DNA of 64,000 bases from Sorangium cellulosum (GCF_004135735.1 NZ_CP012670.1:7208501-7272500); one strand, 5' to 3'. Shown: positions 52,601 to 63,120, counted from the stretch's first letter. A program made the numbers and translations. Notes: generated by a model not told the origin, from the letters alone.

Positions 52601-53601
52601 TCGGCGCCGCTCTCGTGCTCGCCCCACGACTCGATGCCGCGGCCCTCGTTGTCATAGCGGAAGAAGAAGACCAGGCCCGTCGGCAAGCGATAGGAGACGA
52701 GCCGATGGTCGTCGTCGTAGGTATATGCCGTCGCGTGCCCGTCCGCGTCGGTGACCCTGACGAGGTTCCCCGCTGGGTCGTGGTCGTACGTCGCGAAGCG
52801 CACGACCCGTCCGGAGGCGCACACGACCTCGAGCGCGGTCATCCGCCCCTCGCGTGTCGTCACGACACGGATCGTGCGGCCCACGCAGTCGACGATGCGC
52901 GACAGCGATGCTCCGCCGTGGTGGAGCGTGATCCGGTTGCCGGCGCGATCCTCGACCGCCGAGAGGCGGAAGCGCCGGCGCGCCGGGTCGTCGAGGTCCG
53001 GCGCGAAGATCCGCCGCGTGCCGCCGGGCACGTCGAGCGCGAACCCTTCTTCATGCCGGTGGAGCACCCATCCGTGCGGCCCCAGTACGCCCGTATCCCG
53101 CTCGACGACGCCGAAGGACACGTCCAGACCGTCTTCGGTCCAGACGATCGCGCTGCCCCCGCGGCGCACCTCGACCTCCCAGGCCAAGGTGTGGGTCCAG
53201 CCGTAGCCGAGGCCGGTGTCCCGCTTGCGGCTCGTCGTGGAATAGGAGCGCGCGATCTCGAGCGGCAGCGGCCCGCCGAGCGCGAGGTCCACGACGGGCG
53301 CCGTGAACACGCGGCCGGTGATCACGTCGATGGGATCTCCGTGCGCCGCCGCTCCGCTGTTCTTGCCTCCGTGGTGCTGGGGGCAGTCGCCGCCGTCCCT
53401 GCCGGGCGCGCCGCAGGCGCTCTTGCCGCCACCGCCGGCGCTGTTGCCGCCGTTGCTTCCGTCGGAGCCGTGGCCGTTCCTCGAGCCGTTGCCGCCGCCC
53501 GCCCCGTTCCCGCCGCCGCCCCCGCCGCCGCCCATCACGAAGACGCCGGGGTTCATGCCGGGGATCGCGGGGATATTCGGGACGGGAGCGGTACGCGCCA
53601 T
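49690..53601 (-). CDS. RHS-repeat protein with C-terminal deaminase-like toxin domain
   Basis: 1303 residues; ATG 53601 with GGAGG seven bases upstream. The N-terminus is Gly/Asn-rich with a few Cys, then a DUF6531-like start (DPIDVITGRVFTAPVVDLAL), about a thousand residues of YD/RHS repeats, and the RHS core (YRYYDPVLGRYISPDPVEPL, NTFAYARNNPFDFGDLLGL). The last 157 residues (1147-1303) are a separate tip. It has CAE (1194-1196) and PCATC (1268-1272), the zinc signature of the cytidine-deaminase fold, closest in pattern to YwqJ-type toxin deaminases. The tip is AT-richer and Lys-rich compared with the body, as in exchangeable toxin tips. The RHS shell encloses the toxin; no small immunity gene follows. 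Confidence 0.9.
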   Translation of the reverse strand: MARTAPVPNIPAIPGMNPGVFVMGGGGGGGGNGAGGGNGSRNGHGSDGSNGGNSAGGGGKSACGAPGRDGGDCPQHHGGKNSGAAAHGDPIDVITGRVFTAPVVDLALGGPLPLEIARSYSTTSRKRDTGLGYGWTHTLAWEVEVRRGGSAIVWTEDGLDVSFGVVERDTGVLGPHGWVLHRHEEGFALDVPGGTRRIFAPDLDDPARRRFRLSAVEDRAGNRITLHHGGASLSRIVDCVGRTIRVVTTREGRMTALEVVCASGRVVRFATYDHDPAGNLVRVTDADGHATAYTYDDDHRLVSYRLPTGLVFFFRYDNEGRGIESWGEHESGADPCLADDLPELLADRRTKAKGIHHVKVEYGPHGYCEVADAACTFRYVGNEHGKADMAVMNGRVFTRIYDSRGHLTSYTDAMGATTTWERDLFGHETRVVDALGQQTCIERLPNGDVTRIVDPDGNSTVVEYLNNALVIKDPTGVLFEVRHDTRGLPIETIAPNGRGRRYRYDDHGNAVEASDERGVALWQATYDELGRCTSVHDETGAVTRYRHSNKGLLLSVEEPGGLVWRFERDGLGNVIEEIDPSGRRTVLVRGGTGSLAEARLPDGSTVRLRYDRKERLVRILNARGETYSFELGPTGLKERERTFDGREIRYDHDLAGRVVRVAFAGGHAIFLERDLLGRIVKRTRADGTEETFEHDFRGDVLAAESASGRVEFVRDAAGAIVKERQIVDGEVFEVHVERDAIGLPVRLRTSLGHSAAWRRDYAGRSFTLRLDGAEEMQVRLDLGGREIERALSRGGRMLLRYDLAGRLVERRITSPALERPLRPGEPAWVGAREPAATIDQRMEYNASSELVGLWDARYGWTRYQHDALGQLLAAVPEGARGELFMYDPAGNLHDASGTGAGREYGQGDLLVRAGATELVWDEFGRLAERRTRTEAGARVTSYRWAEAGTLSEVILPDGSKVKCTYDAFARRLKKEVYRRGDDGRWALLRRTRFYWHGSTLLHEITEAEGVRFERRYCFDDGGEPWAHREIVRRDGETQEGAWVYYVNDLAGFPERLVDGDGQILAEIARTAWGDAAMRDGARAATPLRLLGHYADAETGLHYNRYRYYDPVLGRYISPDPVEPLGGLNTFAYARNNPFDFGDLLGLVYSRIVDSSTRPATVLYEGYSVGEAIKRNKRTPEEGGSIPQEFTTKPCAETQALQRLKNAITEEIKKEQDAAAKKATKRNPFTPMTEDEKVAEANRRFKATFDDPNISIETFYKKDGNRADPCATCIEMFSKLEISHAIVGRKGKRGKFGVFDPKDL

Positions 53602-53792
53602 GAGAGCACCTCCGGCAAGGAGCCTGGAGGACGCCCGAGCACCTCCGCGCTGTCAAGAACACTGCGGCGCGGCAGCCAATACCGCTGGATAACGGTCGCG
53701 GCTAGGTTTCGATGCGGTGGGAGGGCCGCGGCCGTCGGCGGCACCGCCGCGTCCGCGAACACCGGCGTTCCGGCGGAACGCTCGGCTGCGGG

Positions 53793-55325
53793 TCAGTGGC
53801 CGCCGCCGGTGCCCTTGATCTCGATCTGAGGACGGGTGGGGTGCGGCCAGTCGAGGTGGAAGAACTTGCCGCGCGGCTGGTCCGTGCGCTCGTACGTGTG
53901 GGCGCCGAAGTAGTCGCGCTGCGCCTGCAGGAGGTTCGCCGGCAGGTGGGCCGCGCGGTAGCCGTCATAGTACGAGAGCGCCGACATGAACGCAGGGGCC
54001 CAGACGCCGTTCTGCGCGGCGATCGAGACCACCCTCCGCCAGTTGGCCTGTCCCCGCTTGATCTGATCGTTGAAGTACGGATCGAGCAGGAGGTTCGTGA
54101 GGCCAGGATTGCGCGTGTACGCCTCCGTGATCTTCTGGAGGAACCGGGCCCGGATGATGCAGCCGCCGCGCCAGATGCTCGCGATGGTGCCGAAATCGAG
54201 CTTCCAGCCGTACTCCGCCTGCGCCGCCGCCATGAGCTGGAAGCCCTGGGCGTAGGCGCAGATCTTCGAGCAGTACAGCGCGTCGCGGATCGCCGTGATC
54301 GTGCCCTGCCTGTCCTCGACCGGCGCGGGGGTCGGCCCGGCGAGGTGCTTCGACGCCTCGACGCGCTCGTCCTTGAGCGCCGAGAGGCAGCGGGCGAACA
54401 CCGCCTCGGCGATCGCGTTCGCGGGGATGCCCATGTCGAGCGCGTTGCTGCTCGTCCACTTGCCCGTGCCCTTCTGCCCGGCCGTGTCGAGGACGAAGTC
54501 GACGAACGGCTTGTCCCTCTGGACAGGATCCTTCTGCTGGAGGATGTCCGCCGTGATCTGGATGAGGTACGAGTCCAGATCCCCGCTGTTCCACTCGGAG
54601 AAGATGCGCGACATCTCGTCCTTCGACAGCCCGAGCAGCCCCTCGAGGAGCGTGTAGGCCTCGCAGATGAGCTGCATGTCGATGTACTCGATGCCGTTGT
54701 GGACCATCTTCACGTAGTGGCCCGCGCCGTTCGGCCCGATGTACGCCGTGCAGGGGACGCCGCCCTCCACCGGCTTGCCCGGGGCCGCGCCCTCGAGGGG
54801 CTTGCCGGTCACGGGATCCACCTTCGCGGCGATCGCGCGCCAGATCGGCTCCAGGTGCTGCCAGGACGCGGGGTCGCCGCCCGGCATCAGCGAGGGGCCG
54901 AAGCGCGCGCCGACCTCGCCGCCGGAGACGCCCGAGCCGAAGAACTTGCACTTCGATGCGTACTCCTGCTCCCGCCGGATGGTGTCGGTCCAGAGCGAGT
55001 TGCCGAGATCGACCACGATGTCGTCCGGCTCGATCCCCGCCTCGAGGAGCTGCTTGACCACCATGTCCACCGGCGGACCGGCCTTGACCAGGATCACCGC
55101 CTTGCGGGGCTTCTTCAGGGCGCGGACGAAGTCCTTCAGCGTCTCGCAATAGACCAGGCCGCCCGGAGTGCTCGGGTTCCTCGCGACGAAGTCCCTGGCG
55201 ACCTGCACCGTGCGGTTGTACACGGCCACCTTGAACCCGTGGTCGGCCATGTTGAGCGCGACGTTCTCGCCCATGACGGCCAGCCCGATCATGCCGATGT
55301 CGCAGCTGGATGTGGCATCATTCAT
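53793..55325 (-). CDS. gnd: 6-phosphogluconate dehydrogenase, decarboxylating
   Basis: 510 residues. Converts 6-phosphogluconate to ribulose 5-phosphate, CO2 and NADPH in the oxidative pentose phosphate pathway. NADP fold at the N-terminus (GLAVMGENVALNMADHG), substrate segment GVSGGEVGARFGPSLMPGG, catalytic Lys/Asn in VKMVHNGIEYIDMQLICEAY, helical C-terminal domain with GGCIIRARFL. An ~11-residue insertion (EGAAPGKPVEG) between the two domains gives it a somewhat greater length than E. coli Gnd. Stands alone; no zwf or pgl next to it. Confidence 0.96.
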   Translation of the reverse strand: MNDATSSCDIGMIGLAVMGENVALNMADHGFKVAVYNRTVQVARDFVARNPSTPGGLVYCETLKDFVRALKKPRKAVILVKAGPPVDMVVKQLLEAGIEPDDIVVDLGNSLWTDTIRREQEYASKCKFFGSGVSGGEVGARFGPSLMPGGDPASWQHLEPIWRAIAAKVDPVTGKPLEGAAPGKPVEGGVPCTAYIGPNGAGHYVKMVHNGIEYIDMQLICEAYTLLEGLLGLSKDEMSRIFSEWNSGDLDSYLIQITADILQQKDPVQRDKPFVDFVLDTAGQKGTGKWTSSNALDMGIPANAIAEAVFARCLSALKDERVEASKHLAGPTPAPVEDRQGTITAIRDALYCSKICAYAQGFQLMAAAQAEYGWKLDFGTIASIWRGGCIIRARFLQKITEAYTRNPGLTNLLLDPYFNDQIKRGQANWRRVVSIAAQNGVWAPAFMSALSYYDGYRAAHLPANLLQAQRDYFGAHTYERTDQPRGKFFHLDWPHPTRPQIEIKGTGGGH

Positions 55326-56063
55326 CCCGGTTCTTCTCCTTCACACGTGGCTCGTGCTCCGTCAGCGACCGCTGTCTTGTGCGGATCGGACGGCTCGGCA
55401 AGGCGTCGGCCCGCGCGTCGTCGATCTCTGTCTCTGTGGGTCGGCTGGCAGCCACGGCGGCGCATTCTTCGCAGGCCGGGGCCGCGGCGTCCAGTGCGGT
55501 CGCGAGCGGCCGGCGTCCGGATGGGCGTGCTGGCCAGCTCCGCCCGCGTTCGCGCGGCGCTTCGACGCGCCTCGCGCGCCCTCCGGGGTGAGCGCCGCGC
55601 CCGGCCGGCCCGCCGCGCGGCCGGCGTGGCGCCCTGCGTCGTGAGGCAGGCCCGGCGCCGAGCCGCCCTCCGCGCCGGCGCGGAGGGCGCCCTCGGGCGC
55701 CGCGGGCTCCGCGGGATGCGTGGGGCGCCTGCTCGAGCGGGCGGCGGCGCGCCAGGAGTCGGACGCGCTCGGCGCGCCGACGTGGAGCCGGGTGCTCCAG
55801 AGCTCGTCCCGCCGGAGCGCCGGGAAACGGCCGGGTCCCGTCCGGGGGCGCTCCGCACGAGGGATCCTGGACGCCCGCGCCGCCGCCGCGACCACCGTCT
55901 GGCAGCGAGGAGTCGCTCGGCACACCTGACCAGGCGCGACGGCAGCGGGAGAGCCGCTCTTTTTTTTGCATGGGACAGCGTTGAAGGGTGTTATCTCCAT
56001 CCCACCGATGCGCTCCCCGCCGGTCACGGGCTCTGGCAGGGACTGACAAGGAAGGGGCGACCG
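55326..56063. other. 738-base gap without a convincing gene
   Basis: Extremely GC-rich, so long frames are open on both strands, but none has the expected third-position bias throughout, a good start site or a recognisable motif. Short inverted repeats such as CCGCGGGCTCCGCGG are present. A T-run before the lipoprotein start (55960-55967, TTTTTTTT) and a TTGAAGGGTGTTATCT-like stretch suggest that the lipoprotein promoter lies near 55960-56000. Confidence 0.5.
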
Positions 56064-56777
56064 ATGATCACGAAGACGACGAAGGCAGCGCTTGGGCTCG
56101 CAGGGCTCGGTGTGCTCGCGGGCTGCACGGAGACGCTCGACTCGCAGCAGATCCGCACCGGGGGGATCTCGGCGACCCTGGAGGCGGTCGCCGAGAGCGC
56201 GTCATCGACGAGCGTGACGGCCACCCTCAAGGCCGGCGGCGACGAGAGCAACACGTACGTCATCCTGAGCGGAGGAGACCGGATCTCGGCGGAGGCGGAC
56301 GGGGAGACGGTCGACATGTCGGCCGAGAGCGCCGGCGTCTATGTGGCCCGGTTCAAGACGGGCGCGGAAGACACCGAGTTCAAGGTGCTGCTGGACCGGG
56401 AAGACGACGACGACGCGCCGGGCAACGCCGGGACGCTCCCGGCCCCGTTCGATCTCGAGGCGCTGCCGTCGGAGCCGGCCTCGCGCGGCGAGGACCTCAC
56501 CGTCGCGTGGTCGCCGAGCGGGACCGGCGACGACATGCAGATTCGGGTGAACGGGAGCTGCATCTTCTCCCGGACGATCGACGTGGGGGGCGACCCGGGG
56601 ACATACACCATCAAGGCGGGGACGCTGGAGTCGACCCGCGAGGACGAGCCCGAGACGTGCGATGTGGACATCGTGATCAGCCGCGCGCGCTCCGGCGTGA
56701 CGGATCCGGGTCTGGACCCGGAGAGCTCGTTCGAGCTCAAGCAGGTCCGGCGGGACCGCTTCCCGTCTGCGCCCTGA
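56064..56777 (+). CDS. Lipoprotein, unknown function
   Basis: 237 residues; ATG preceded by GGAAGGGG. Signal ends LAGC (Cys about 21). The mature part is beta-rich and acidic (ISATLEAVAESASSTSVTAT, LSGGDRISAEADGETVDMSA, EFKVLLDREDDDDAPG), with one Cys pair (GSCIFSR, ETCDVDIVIS) that may form a disulfide. Two Ig-like halves are likely. I recognise no family; similar single lipoproteins are frequent in myxobacterial genomes. Confidence 0.82.
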   Translation: MITKTTKAALGLAGLGVLAGCTETLDSQQIRTGGISATLEAVAESASSTSVTATLKAGGDESNTYVILSGGDRISAEADGETVDMSAESAGVYVARFKTGAEDTEFKVLLDREDDDDAPGNAGTLPAPFDLEALPSEPASRGEDLTVAWSPSGTGDDMQIRVNGSCIFSRTIDVGGDPGTYTIKAGTLESTREDEPETCDVDIVISRARSGVTDPGLDPESSFELKQVRRDRFPSAP

Positions 56778-56814
56778 GCCTCCGGGGCGCGGCGGTGGCG
56801 CGGCTGCCGCGGGC

Positions 56815-57171
56815 TCAGCCGAACAGCGCCGCGTAGTCGTCCTCGCGAAAGCCCACCAGCACCTTGTTCCCCTTCACGAGCACCGGGCGCTTGACGAGCT
56901 TGCCGTCCTCGGTGAGCCACCGCGTGATCTCCTCGTCGCTCGCGGCGTCCACGCGGGCCTTGCCGAGCGCGCGGTAGCTCTGCCCGCTCGTGTTGAGCCA
57001 CCGGCGCACGGAGAGCCCGCTCGCCGGGATCCACCGGGCGAGCTCGTCGGCCGTCGGCGGCTCGTCGACGATGGGGCGCACGGCGACGTCGACGCCGCGG
57101 TCGCCGAGCCACTTGAGCGCCTTCTTGCAGGTGCCGCAGCCGGCGTAGGAGAGGATCTGGACCTTGCTCAT
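56815..57171 (-). CDS. ArsC/Spx-family thioredoxin-fold protein
   Basis: 118 residues, normal family size. Active-site motif CGTCKKALKWL (CxxC at 12-15) and the family's C-terminal part (LLTEDGKLVKRPVLVK-like: WLTEDGKLVKRPVLVKGN, VGFREDDYAALFG). The CxxC pattern with a following Lys pair is typical of YffB/Spx-like members rather than classic arsenate reductases, which have CxxS/CxxC with an Arg triad. So the substrate may be a thiol or glutathione adduct; arsenate reduction is possible. ATG 57171 has a weak ribosome binding site. Confidence 0.85.
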   Translation of the reverse strand: MSKVQILSYAGCGTCKKALKWLGDRGVDVAVRPIVDEPPTADELARWIPASGLSVRRWLNTSGQSYRALGKARVDAASDEEITRWLTEDGKLVKRPVLVKGNKVLVGFREDDYAALFG

Positions 57172-57204
57172 GCCGGGGCTTCTGCCGCCTTCGCGGAGGG
57201 GAAG

Positions 57205-57620
57205 CAAGGGTCGCTCGTCGCTCGTCGCTCGTCGCTCGTCGCTCGTCGCTCGTCTTCCCTCTTCCGTCTTCCCTCTTCCGTCTTCCGTCGTCCCTCTTCC
57301 CTCTGCGTGCGCGTGCGCGTGCGCGTGCGCGTGCGCGCTCATTCCGTGCACGTCTCTCGTCCTCCGCTTCTGTATCCATCCGCGTATTCATGATCGTGCG
57401 GGCGCTCAACACGATTGCTCACGAGCACGTGGACGAACACGGAATGAGCGCGCACGCGCACGCGCACGCGCACGCGCACGAAGAGGCGGACGAAGACGGA
57501 AGACGGAAGACGGAAGACGGAAGACGGGGGGACGGAAGACGGAAGACGGAAGACGGGGGGACGGAAGACGGAAGACGGAAGACGGAAGACGGAAGACGGA
57601 AGACGGGGGGACGGAATGTG
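57205..57620. repeat. Large inverted-repeat microsatellite block
   Basis: Left half: repeats of GCTCGTC, then CTTCCGT/CTTCCCT units, then (GCGTGC)n ending in GCTCATTCCGTG (to 57348). Right half (from 57438) is the mirror image: CACGGAATGAGC, (GCACGC)n, then GGAAGACGG units and G-runs. Arms 57305-57348 and 57438-57480 are perfectly complementary for about 38 bases, with the CTTCC/GGAAG arrays extending the pairing. The 657-base gap 57172-57828 holds nothing else recognisable. Confidence 0.9.
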
Positions 57621-57828
57621 AGGCGGAAAACGGACTGCATCAAAATGGTTCCCGCCCCGTGTCGTGGAGCCCCGATCCCCCCGCGCTATCGACGGATTCG
57701 GACTACCGGATCTCCTCGGTCGATGAAGCCTCCTCGCCTCCGCGACGCGGAAGAAATCCGCATCGCGCGACGATCCCTCTGGTATACGTGCGCGCGGAAA
57801 GGAGCCGCCTCCGGCGGCAGAGCGCCTC

Positions 57829-59451
<1,623 letters not shown>

Positions 59452-59583
59452 AGCGCGCAGCACCCCAGGCGCCCGGCCGGGCGGCGCGAGCGCCGATCGA
59501 GCTCAACTTCCGTTGTCGTCGACTGGAGCGCGGCGCGAGGTAACACCTGCGTGAGCACCGCGCTGTCGTGCGTGGAGGCCTGC

Positions 59584-62154
59584 ATGGATCAGCTCGGTGG
59601 ACCGAACCCACAGCGGCTCTCCCGTTTCATCCGCCGCCGCCGTGACGCGATCCTGGAAACCTGGAAGGCGCAAGTCCGGACGCTGAGCCCCGCGAGAGGG
59701 CTGTCGGATCCGGTCCTGACCGACCACATCCCACACCTCCTCGAGTACATCGCCGACGTGGCGGGCGGCGAGATCACGGGAGCCCCCGTCGACCGGACGC
59801 TCCGCGGAATGCCCGGGTGTCACGCGCTGAGCCGGCTGGGCCAGGGGTACGATCTCGCCGATGTCGTGCAGGAGTACGCGACGCTCCGCGCGGTGCTCCT
59901 CGACCTCTGGGAGCGGGAGGGGAGCGGCGACGGCGCGGGCGGCGGGCGGCTCCTGCTCAACAAGGCGATCGACGACGCGATCGCGGACGCCGTGACCCGC
60001 TACCAGGACGCGCGCGTGCGGCTGCTCCAGATCCTCGAGCGCATCTCGATCGCCGCGCTGGGCAGCAGCGATCTGGACACGTTCCTGGGGGCGCTCCTGC
60101 GCGCCACCCGGCAGGCCGCGGCGGCCGTGGACGTGGCGATCCTGCTGCTCCGGGACGGCGACGCGTTCGAGGTCCAGGCGAGCGCCGGCCTGGAGGACGA
60201 TCCCCTGCGCGGCGACGTGATCGACGCGGCGCGGGAGCTCGCGCGCGCGGTCCTGGACGCGGGCCAGCCCTGCTCGCTCGACGAGGTGCTCGGGTCGGCG
60301 CCCGGCGCGGCGCGGGCGCTCCGGTCGAGGGGGCTGCGCGCCGTCTACGGCGTGCCCCTGCTCCACGAGGCGCGCCCCCTCGGCGTCACGGTCTTCGGGT
60401 CGCGCAGCGCCGACGAGCTCTCCGAGGAGGACATCCTGATGCTCCGCACGATGACGAGCCGCGCGAACGCGCTCATCCTGCAGGCGCAGCTCGCCGCGAA
60501 GGAGCGCGCGGCGATGCGCGAGGCGCACGACGCCCGCGCGCTGCTCGAGGAGGTGATCGAGCAGATGCCGGCGGGGGTCATCATCGCCGAGCGGGGGACG
60601 GGGCGCGTCCTGCTCAAGAACCGGCAGGCCGCGGCGATCGCCGGGCGGCCGCTCGACGCCGCGCGGGGCATCGAGGACTACGCCGCGGAGGCGGGGTTCC
60701 ACCCGGACACCGGCGAGCCGTACGAGCGCTCGGAGTGGCCGCTGGCGCGCGCCGTCACGGCCGGCGAGGTCGTGCGCGACGAGGAGATCGAGGTGCTGCG
60801 CGGCGACGGCACGCGGCGGCGGATCCTGGTCTGCGCGAGGCCGGTCCGGGATCCGGACGGGCGCGTCTCGGCGGGCGTCGCCACCATCTTCGACGTCACC
60901 GAGCGGACGCGCTCCGAGCAGGCGCAGCGCTTCCTCGCCACCGCGAGCGCCGCCCTGAGCGACAGCCTCGATTTCGACGACACGCTCGGCCGGCTCGGCC
61001 GCCTCGCCGTCCCCGAGCTCGCGGACTGGTGCGTCGTCCACACGCTCCCCGAGGCCGAGGCGGCGCGGCGGGTCCTGGTGACGCACGCGCGGCCCGAGGA
61101 GGTCAGGCGGGCGCGCGCGCTGCTCCGGCGGCTCGATCCGCCCCCGGAGCTCGCCGCGCTGATGGCGCAGGTGCTCCGCGACGAGCGCGCGGAGCTCCTC
61201 CGGGACCTCTCGCGCCCGCACCCGCTGCTCGCCTTGCTCGGCGAGCAGCGGGCGCGGGCGCTCGTCCGGGAGCTCGGGCTCCGGTCGGCGATGCTGGTCC
61301 CCCTGATCGCGCGGGGCCGCGCCTTCGGCAGCATCCTGCTGGCGACGGCGGAGTCCGGGCGAATCTACGACGAGGCGGACCTCGCGGTCGCGCGCGATCT
61401 GGCGCAGCGGGCGGCGCTCGCGGCGGACAACGCCCGGCTCTACGCGGCCGCGCAGCGCGCGATCGAGCTGCGCGACAAGGTCCTCGCCACGGTGTCGCAC
61501 GACCTCAGGAACCCGCTCAGCGCGATCATCACGGCGACCGCCCTGCTGACCCGGCGCGCGGCGGCGCGCGGCGAGGGCGGGGCCGACGCGAAGGCGATCG
61601 AGGCGATCCAGCGCTCGGCGCACCGGATGGACCGGCTGATCCACGATCTGCTCGACTTCGCGAGCCTGCGCGCGGGCCGGCTGGCGCTGAGCCGGAAGCC
61701 GCAGGATCCGCGGGAGATCGTCCGGGAGGCCGTCGAGACGTTCGAGCCGCTCGCCCTGGAGAAGGGGGTCCGCCTGGGCGCGACGTCGGACGACGACGTC
61801 CCGCTCATCCGTTGCGATCGCGATCGCATGCTCCAGGTGCTCTCCAACCTGCTGAGCAACGCCCTCAAGGTGACGGAGCCGGAGGGCGCGGTCTCGGTGA
61901 GGTGCGAGCGCCGGGCGGAGCACGTCGTGTTCTCGGTGACGGACACGGGGCCGGGGATCCCGGAGGACGAGCTCCCGCACCTCTTCGAGCGGTTCTGGCG
62001 GGGCCAGCGGAACGGCTACAAGGGCACCGGGCTCGGCCTGGCCATCGCCCGGGAGCTCGTGGTGGCGCACGGCGGGACCCTCGGCGTGGACAGCCGCGTG
62101 GGCGAGGGGAGCACCTTCCGGTTCACGATCCCCGTGGGCGACGTCGAGCGCTGA
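59584..62154 (+). CDS. Soluble multi-domain sensor histidine kinase (RsbRD-N/GAF/PAS/GAF/HisKA/HATPase)
   Basis: 856 residues from ATG 59584, which has GGAGG five bases upstream; GTG 59551 is less likely. Order: an RsbRD N-terminal-like helical sensor (RRRDAILETWKAQVRTLSP), a GAF domain (about 150-320), a PAS domain (VIIAERGTGRVLLKNRQAAA), a second GAF (about 440-630), HisKA with the phospho-acceptor VSHDLRNPLSAI, and a HATPase with LLSNALKVTEPEG, DTGPGIPEDELPHLF and GTGLGLAIARELV. No membrane segment, so it senses an internal signal, perhaps through GAF-bound ligand. An orphan kinase: no response regulator next to it. Confidence 0.92.
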   Translation: MDQLGGPNPQRLSRFIRRRRDAILETWKAQVRTLSPARGLSDPVLTDHIPHLLEYIADVAGGEITGAPVDRTLRGMPGCHALSRLGQGYDLADVVQEYATLRAVLLDLWEREGSGDGAGGGRLLLNKAIDDAIADAVTRYQDARVRLLQILERISIAALGSSDLDTFLGALLRATRQAAAAVDVAILLLRDGDAFEVQASAGLEDDPLRGDVIDAARELARAVLDAGQPCSLDEVLGSAPGAARALRSRGLRAVYGVPLLHEARPLGVTVFGSRSADELSEEDILMLRTMTSRANALILQAQLAAKERAAMREAHDARALLEEVIEQMPAGVIIAERGTGRVLLKNRQAAAIAGRPLDAARGIEDYAAEAGFHPDTGEPYERSEWPLARAVTAGEVVRDEEIEVLRGDGTRRRILVCARPVRDPDGRVSAGVATIFDVTERTRSEQAQRFLATASAALSDSLDFDDTLGRLGRLAVPELADWCVVHTLPEAEAARRVLVTHARPEEVRRARALLRRLDPPPELAALMAQVLRDERAELLRDLSRPHPLLALLGEQRARALVRELGLRSAMLVPLIARGRAFGSILLATAESGRIYDEADLAVARDLAQRAALAADNARLYAAAQRAIELRDKVLATVSHDLRNPLSAIITATALLTRRAAARGEGGADAKAIEAIQRSAHRMDRLIHDLLDFASLRAGRLALSRKPQDPREIVREAVETFEPLALEKGVRLGATSDDDVPLIRCDRDRMLQVLSNLLSNALKVTEPEGAVSVRCERRAEHVVFSVTDTGPGIPEDELPHLFERFWRGQRNGYKGTGLGLAIARELVVAHGGTLGVDSRVGEGSTFRFTIPVGDVER

Positions 62155-62173
62155 GCCCGGGCCGGCCGGGAGA

Positions 62174-62196
62174 CGTCGGGGGCCGCGCCCCCGACG
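62174..62196 (+). terminator. Terminator-like hairpin after the histidine kinase
   Basis: CGTCGGGGG and CCCCCGACG with a 5-base loop, 20 bases after the histidine kinase stop. No T-tract. Confidence 0.65.
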
Positions 62197-62259
62197 CGGA
62201 GAGGGAGGAGTGGACGATCGATCGCGCCGGCCCCAGGGGGTCCCTCCGGAGGACGAAGC

Positions 62260-62517
62260 ATGGCGAGCGAGAGGACGCAGGACCAGCTCGGTAGCGAGCG
62301 CCCGGAGCACGAGGTCAGCGAGGAGAAACGGCCCGCGTCGCAGGCGGACGTGCCCGGCGTGCGCGGGCCGATCACCTCGTCCGGCGAGCGGGAGGACGCG
62401 CCATCGGGCGAGGTCGAGACCTGGGGCAGCGAGGGGGGCGCCGGCACCTACGAGGGGGGGCCGGTCGTGTCGGACACGAAGCTGCCGCCGGGGCGCTCGG
62501 GCCGCAGACCGGCGTGA
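62260..62517 (+). CDS. Small hydrophilic protein
   Basis: 85 residues; ATG with GGAGG seven bases upstream. Rich in Glu, Gly, Ser, Pro and Arg, with no hydrophobic core (GSERPEHEVSEEKRP, GSEGGAGTYEGGPVV), so probably disordered. Family unknown. The good start site and codon bias make it a likely gene. Confidence 0.62.
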   Translation: MASERTQDQLGSERPEHEVSEEKRPASQADVPGVRGPITSSGEREDAPSGEVETWGSEGGAGTYEGGPVVSDTKLPPGRSGRRPA

Positions 62518-62619
62518 TCGCGGCGGTCTGCGCGTGGCCGGGGCGCGCGGAGCGGGCTCGTCGAGGTCGCGGGCGTCGAGCCTCGGGCCCGACGGAGCAG
62601 CCCACGGCTGCTGCTGGTA

Positions 62620-62970
62620 TTACAGCGCGGGCCGGGGCGCGCACCGCTTGATGTAATCCGGGCCGGGGCAGCCCTCGTGGGTCAGGACCTCGCCGTCCTT
62701 GCACACCACGAGCGCAGCCCGGATGTCGAGGCACCTCCCCGGCCCCGCCTCCACGCACCGATGCTCCGTGGTGGTTCCGAGGGCGCAACCGTCGACCTGC
62801 CCCTCGGGGCAGTCGAGCAGCGGCCCCGTGGAGCAGGCGTCCCCCGGCCGGGCGCCGGGCGCCGTCGTCCCCTGCGCCGCTTGCTGGGTCGTGCAGGCGG
62901 CGCTCACGGCGAGCGCGAGCGCGGAGAAGAAGAGTTGGCCCCTCCGGGGCGTGCGGCTCCAAGCGTCCAT
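62620..62970 (-). CDS. Small Cys-rich lipoprotein
   Basis: 116 residues. Lipoprotein signal ending in VSAAC (Cys about 26). The mature part is short with several Cys (GDACSTGPLLDC, GCALGTTTEHRCVEAGPGRC, VVCKDGEVLTHEGCPGPDY, KRCAP), probably disulfide-bonded in the envelope. Family unknown. Convergent with the 85-aa gene. Confidence 0.75.
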   Translation of the reverse strand: MDAWSRTPRRGQLFFSALALAVSAACTTQQAAQGTTAPGARPGDACSTGPLLDCPEGQVDGCALGTTTEHRCVEAGPGRCLDIRAALVVCKDGEVLTHEGCPGPDYIKRCAPRPAL

Positions 62971-63120
62971 GCCGTGGTTCTCCGTGGGTCAGGTCCGGAC
63001 GGGAATCCCCGAGGCAGGTCACCGCCCGGCGCGCCCGGCAGACTACTCCACGAGACGGCGCGCCCCCGGCGCTTTCGCCACCGCCCCCCGGGGGGCGCGC
63101 GGCCGCGAGGATGCCGTGGG

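Noticed and set aside
55318..56049. Minus-strand frame of 243 codons upstream of gnd
   Set aside because: The last ~40 codons look weakly coding (EECAAVAASRPTETEIDD), but the remainder is Arg/Pro/Gly shadow sequence without a start site or domain.
59551..59583. GTG start for the histidine kinase
   Set aside because: ATG 59584 has GGAGG at the right distance, while the GTG has only a distant GAGG.
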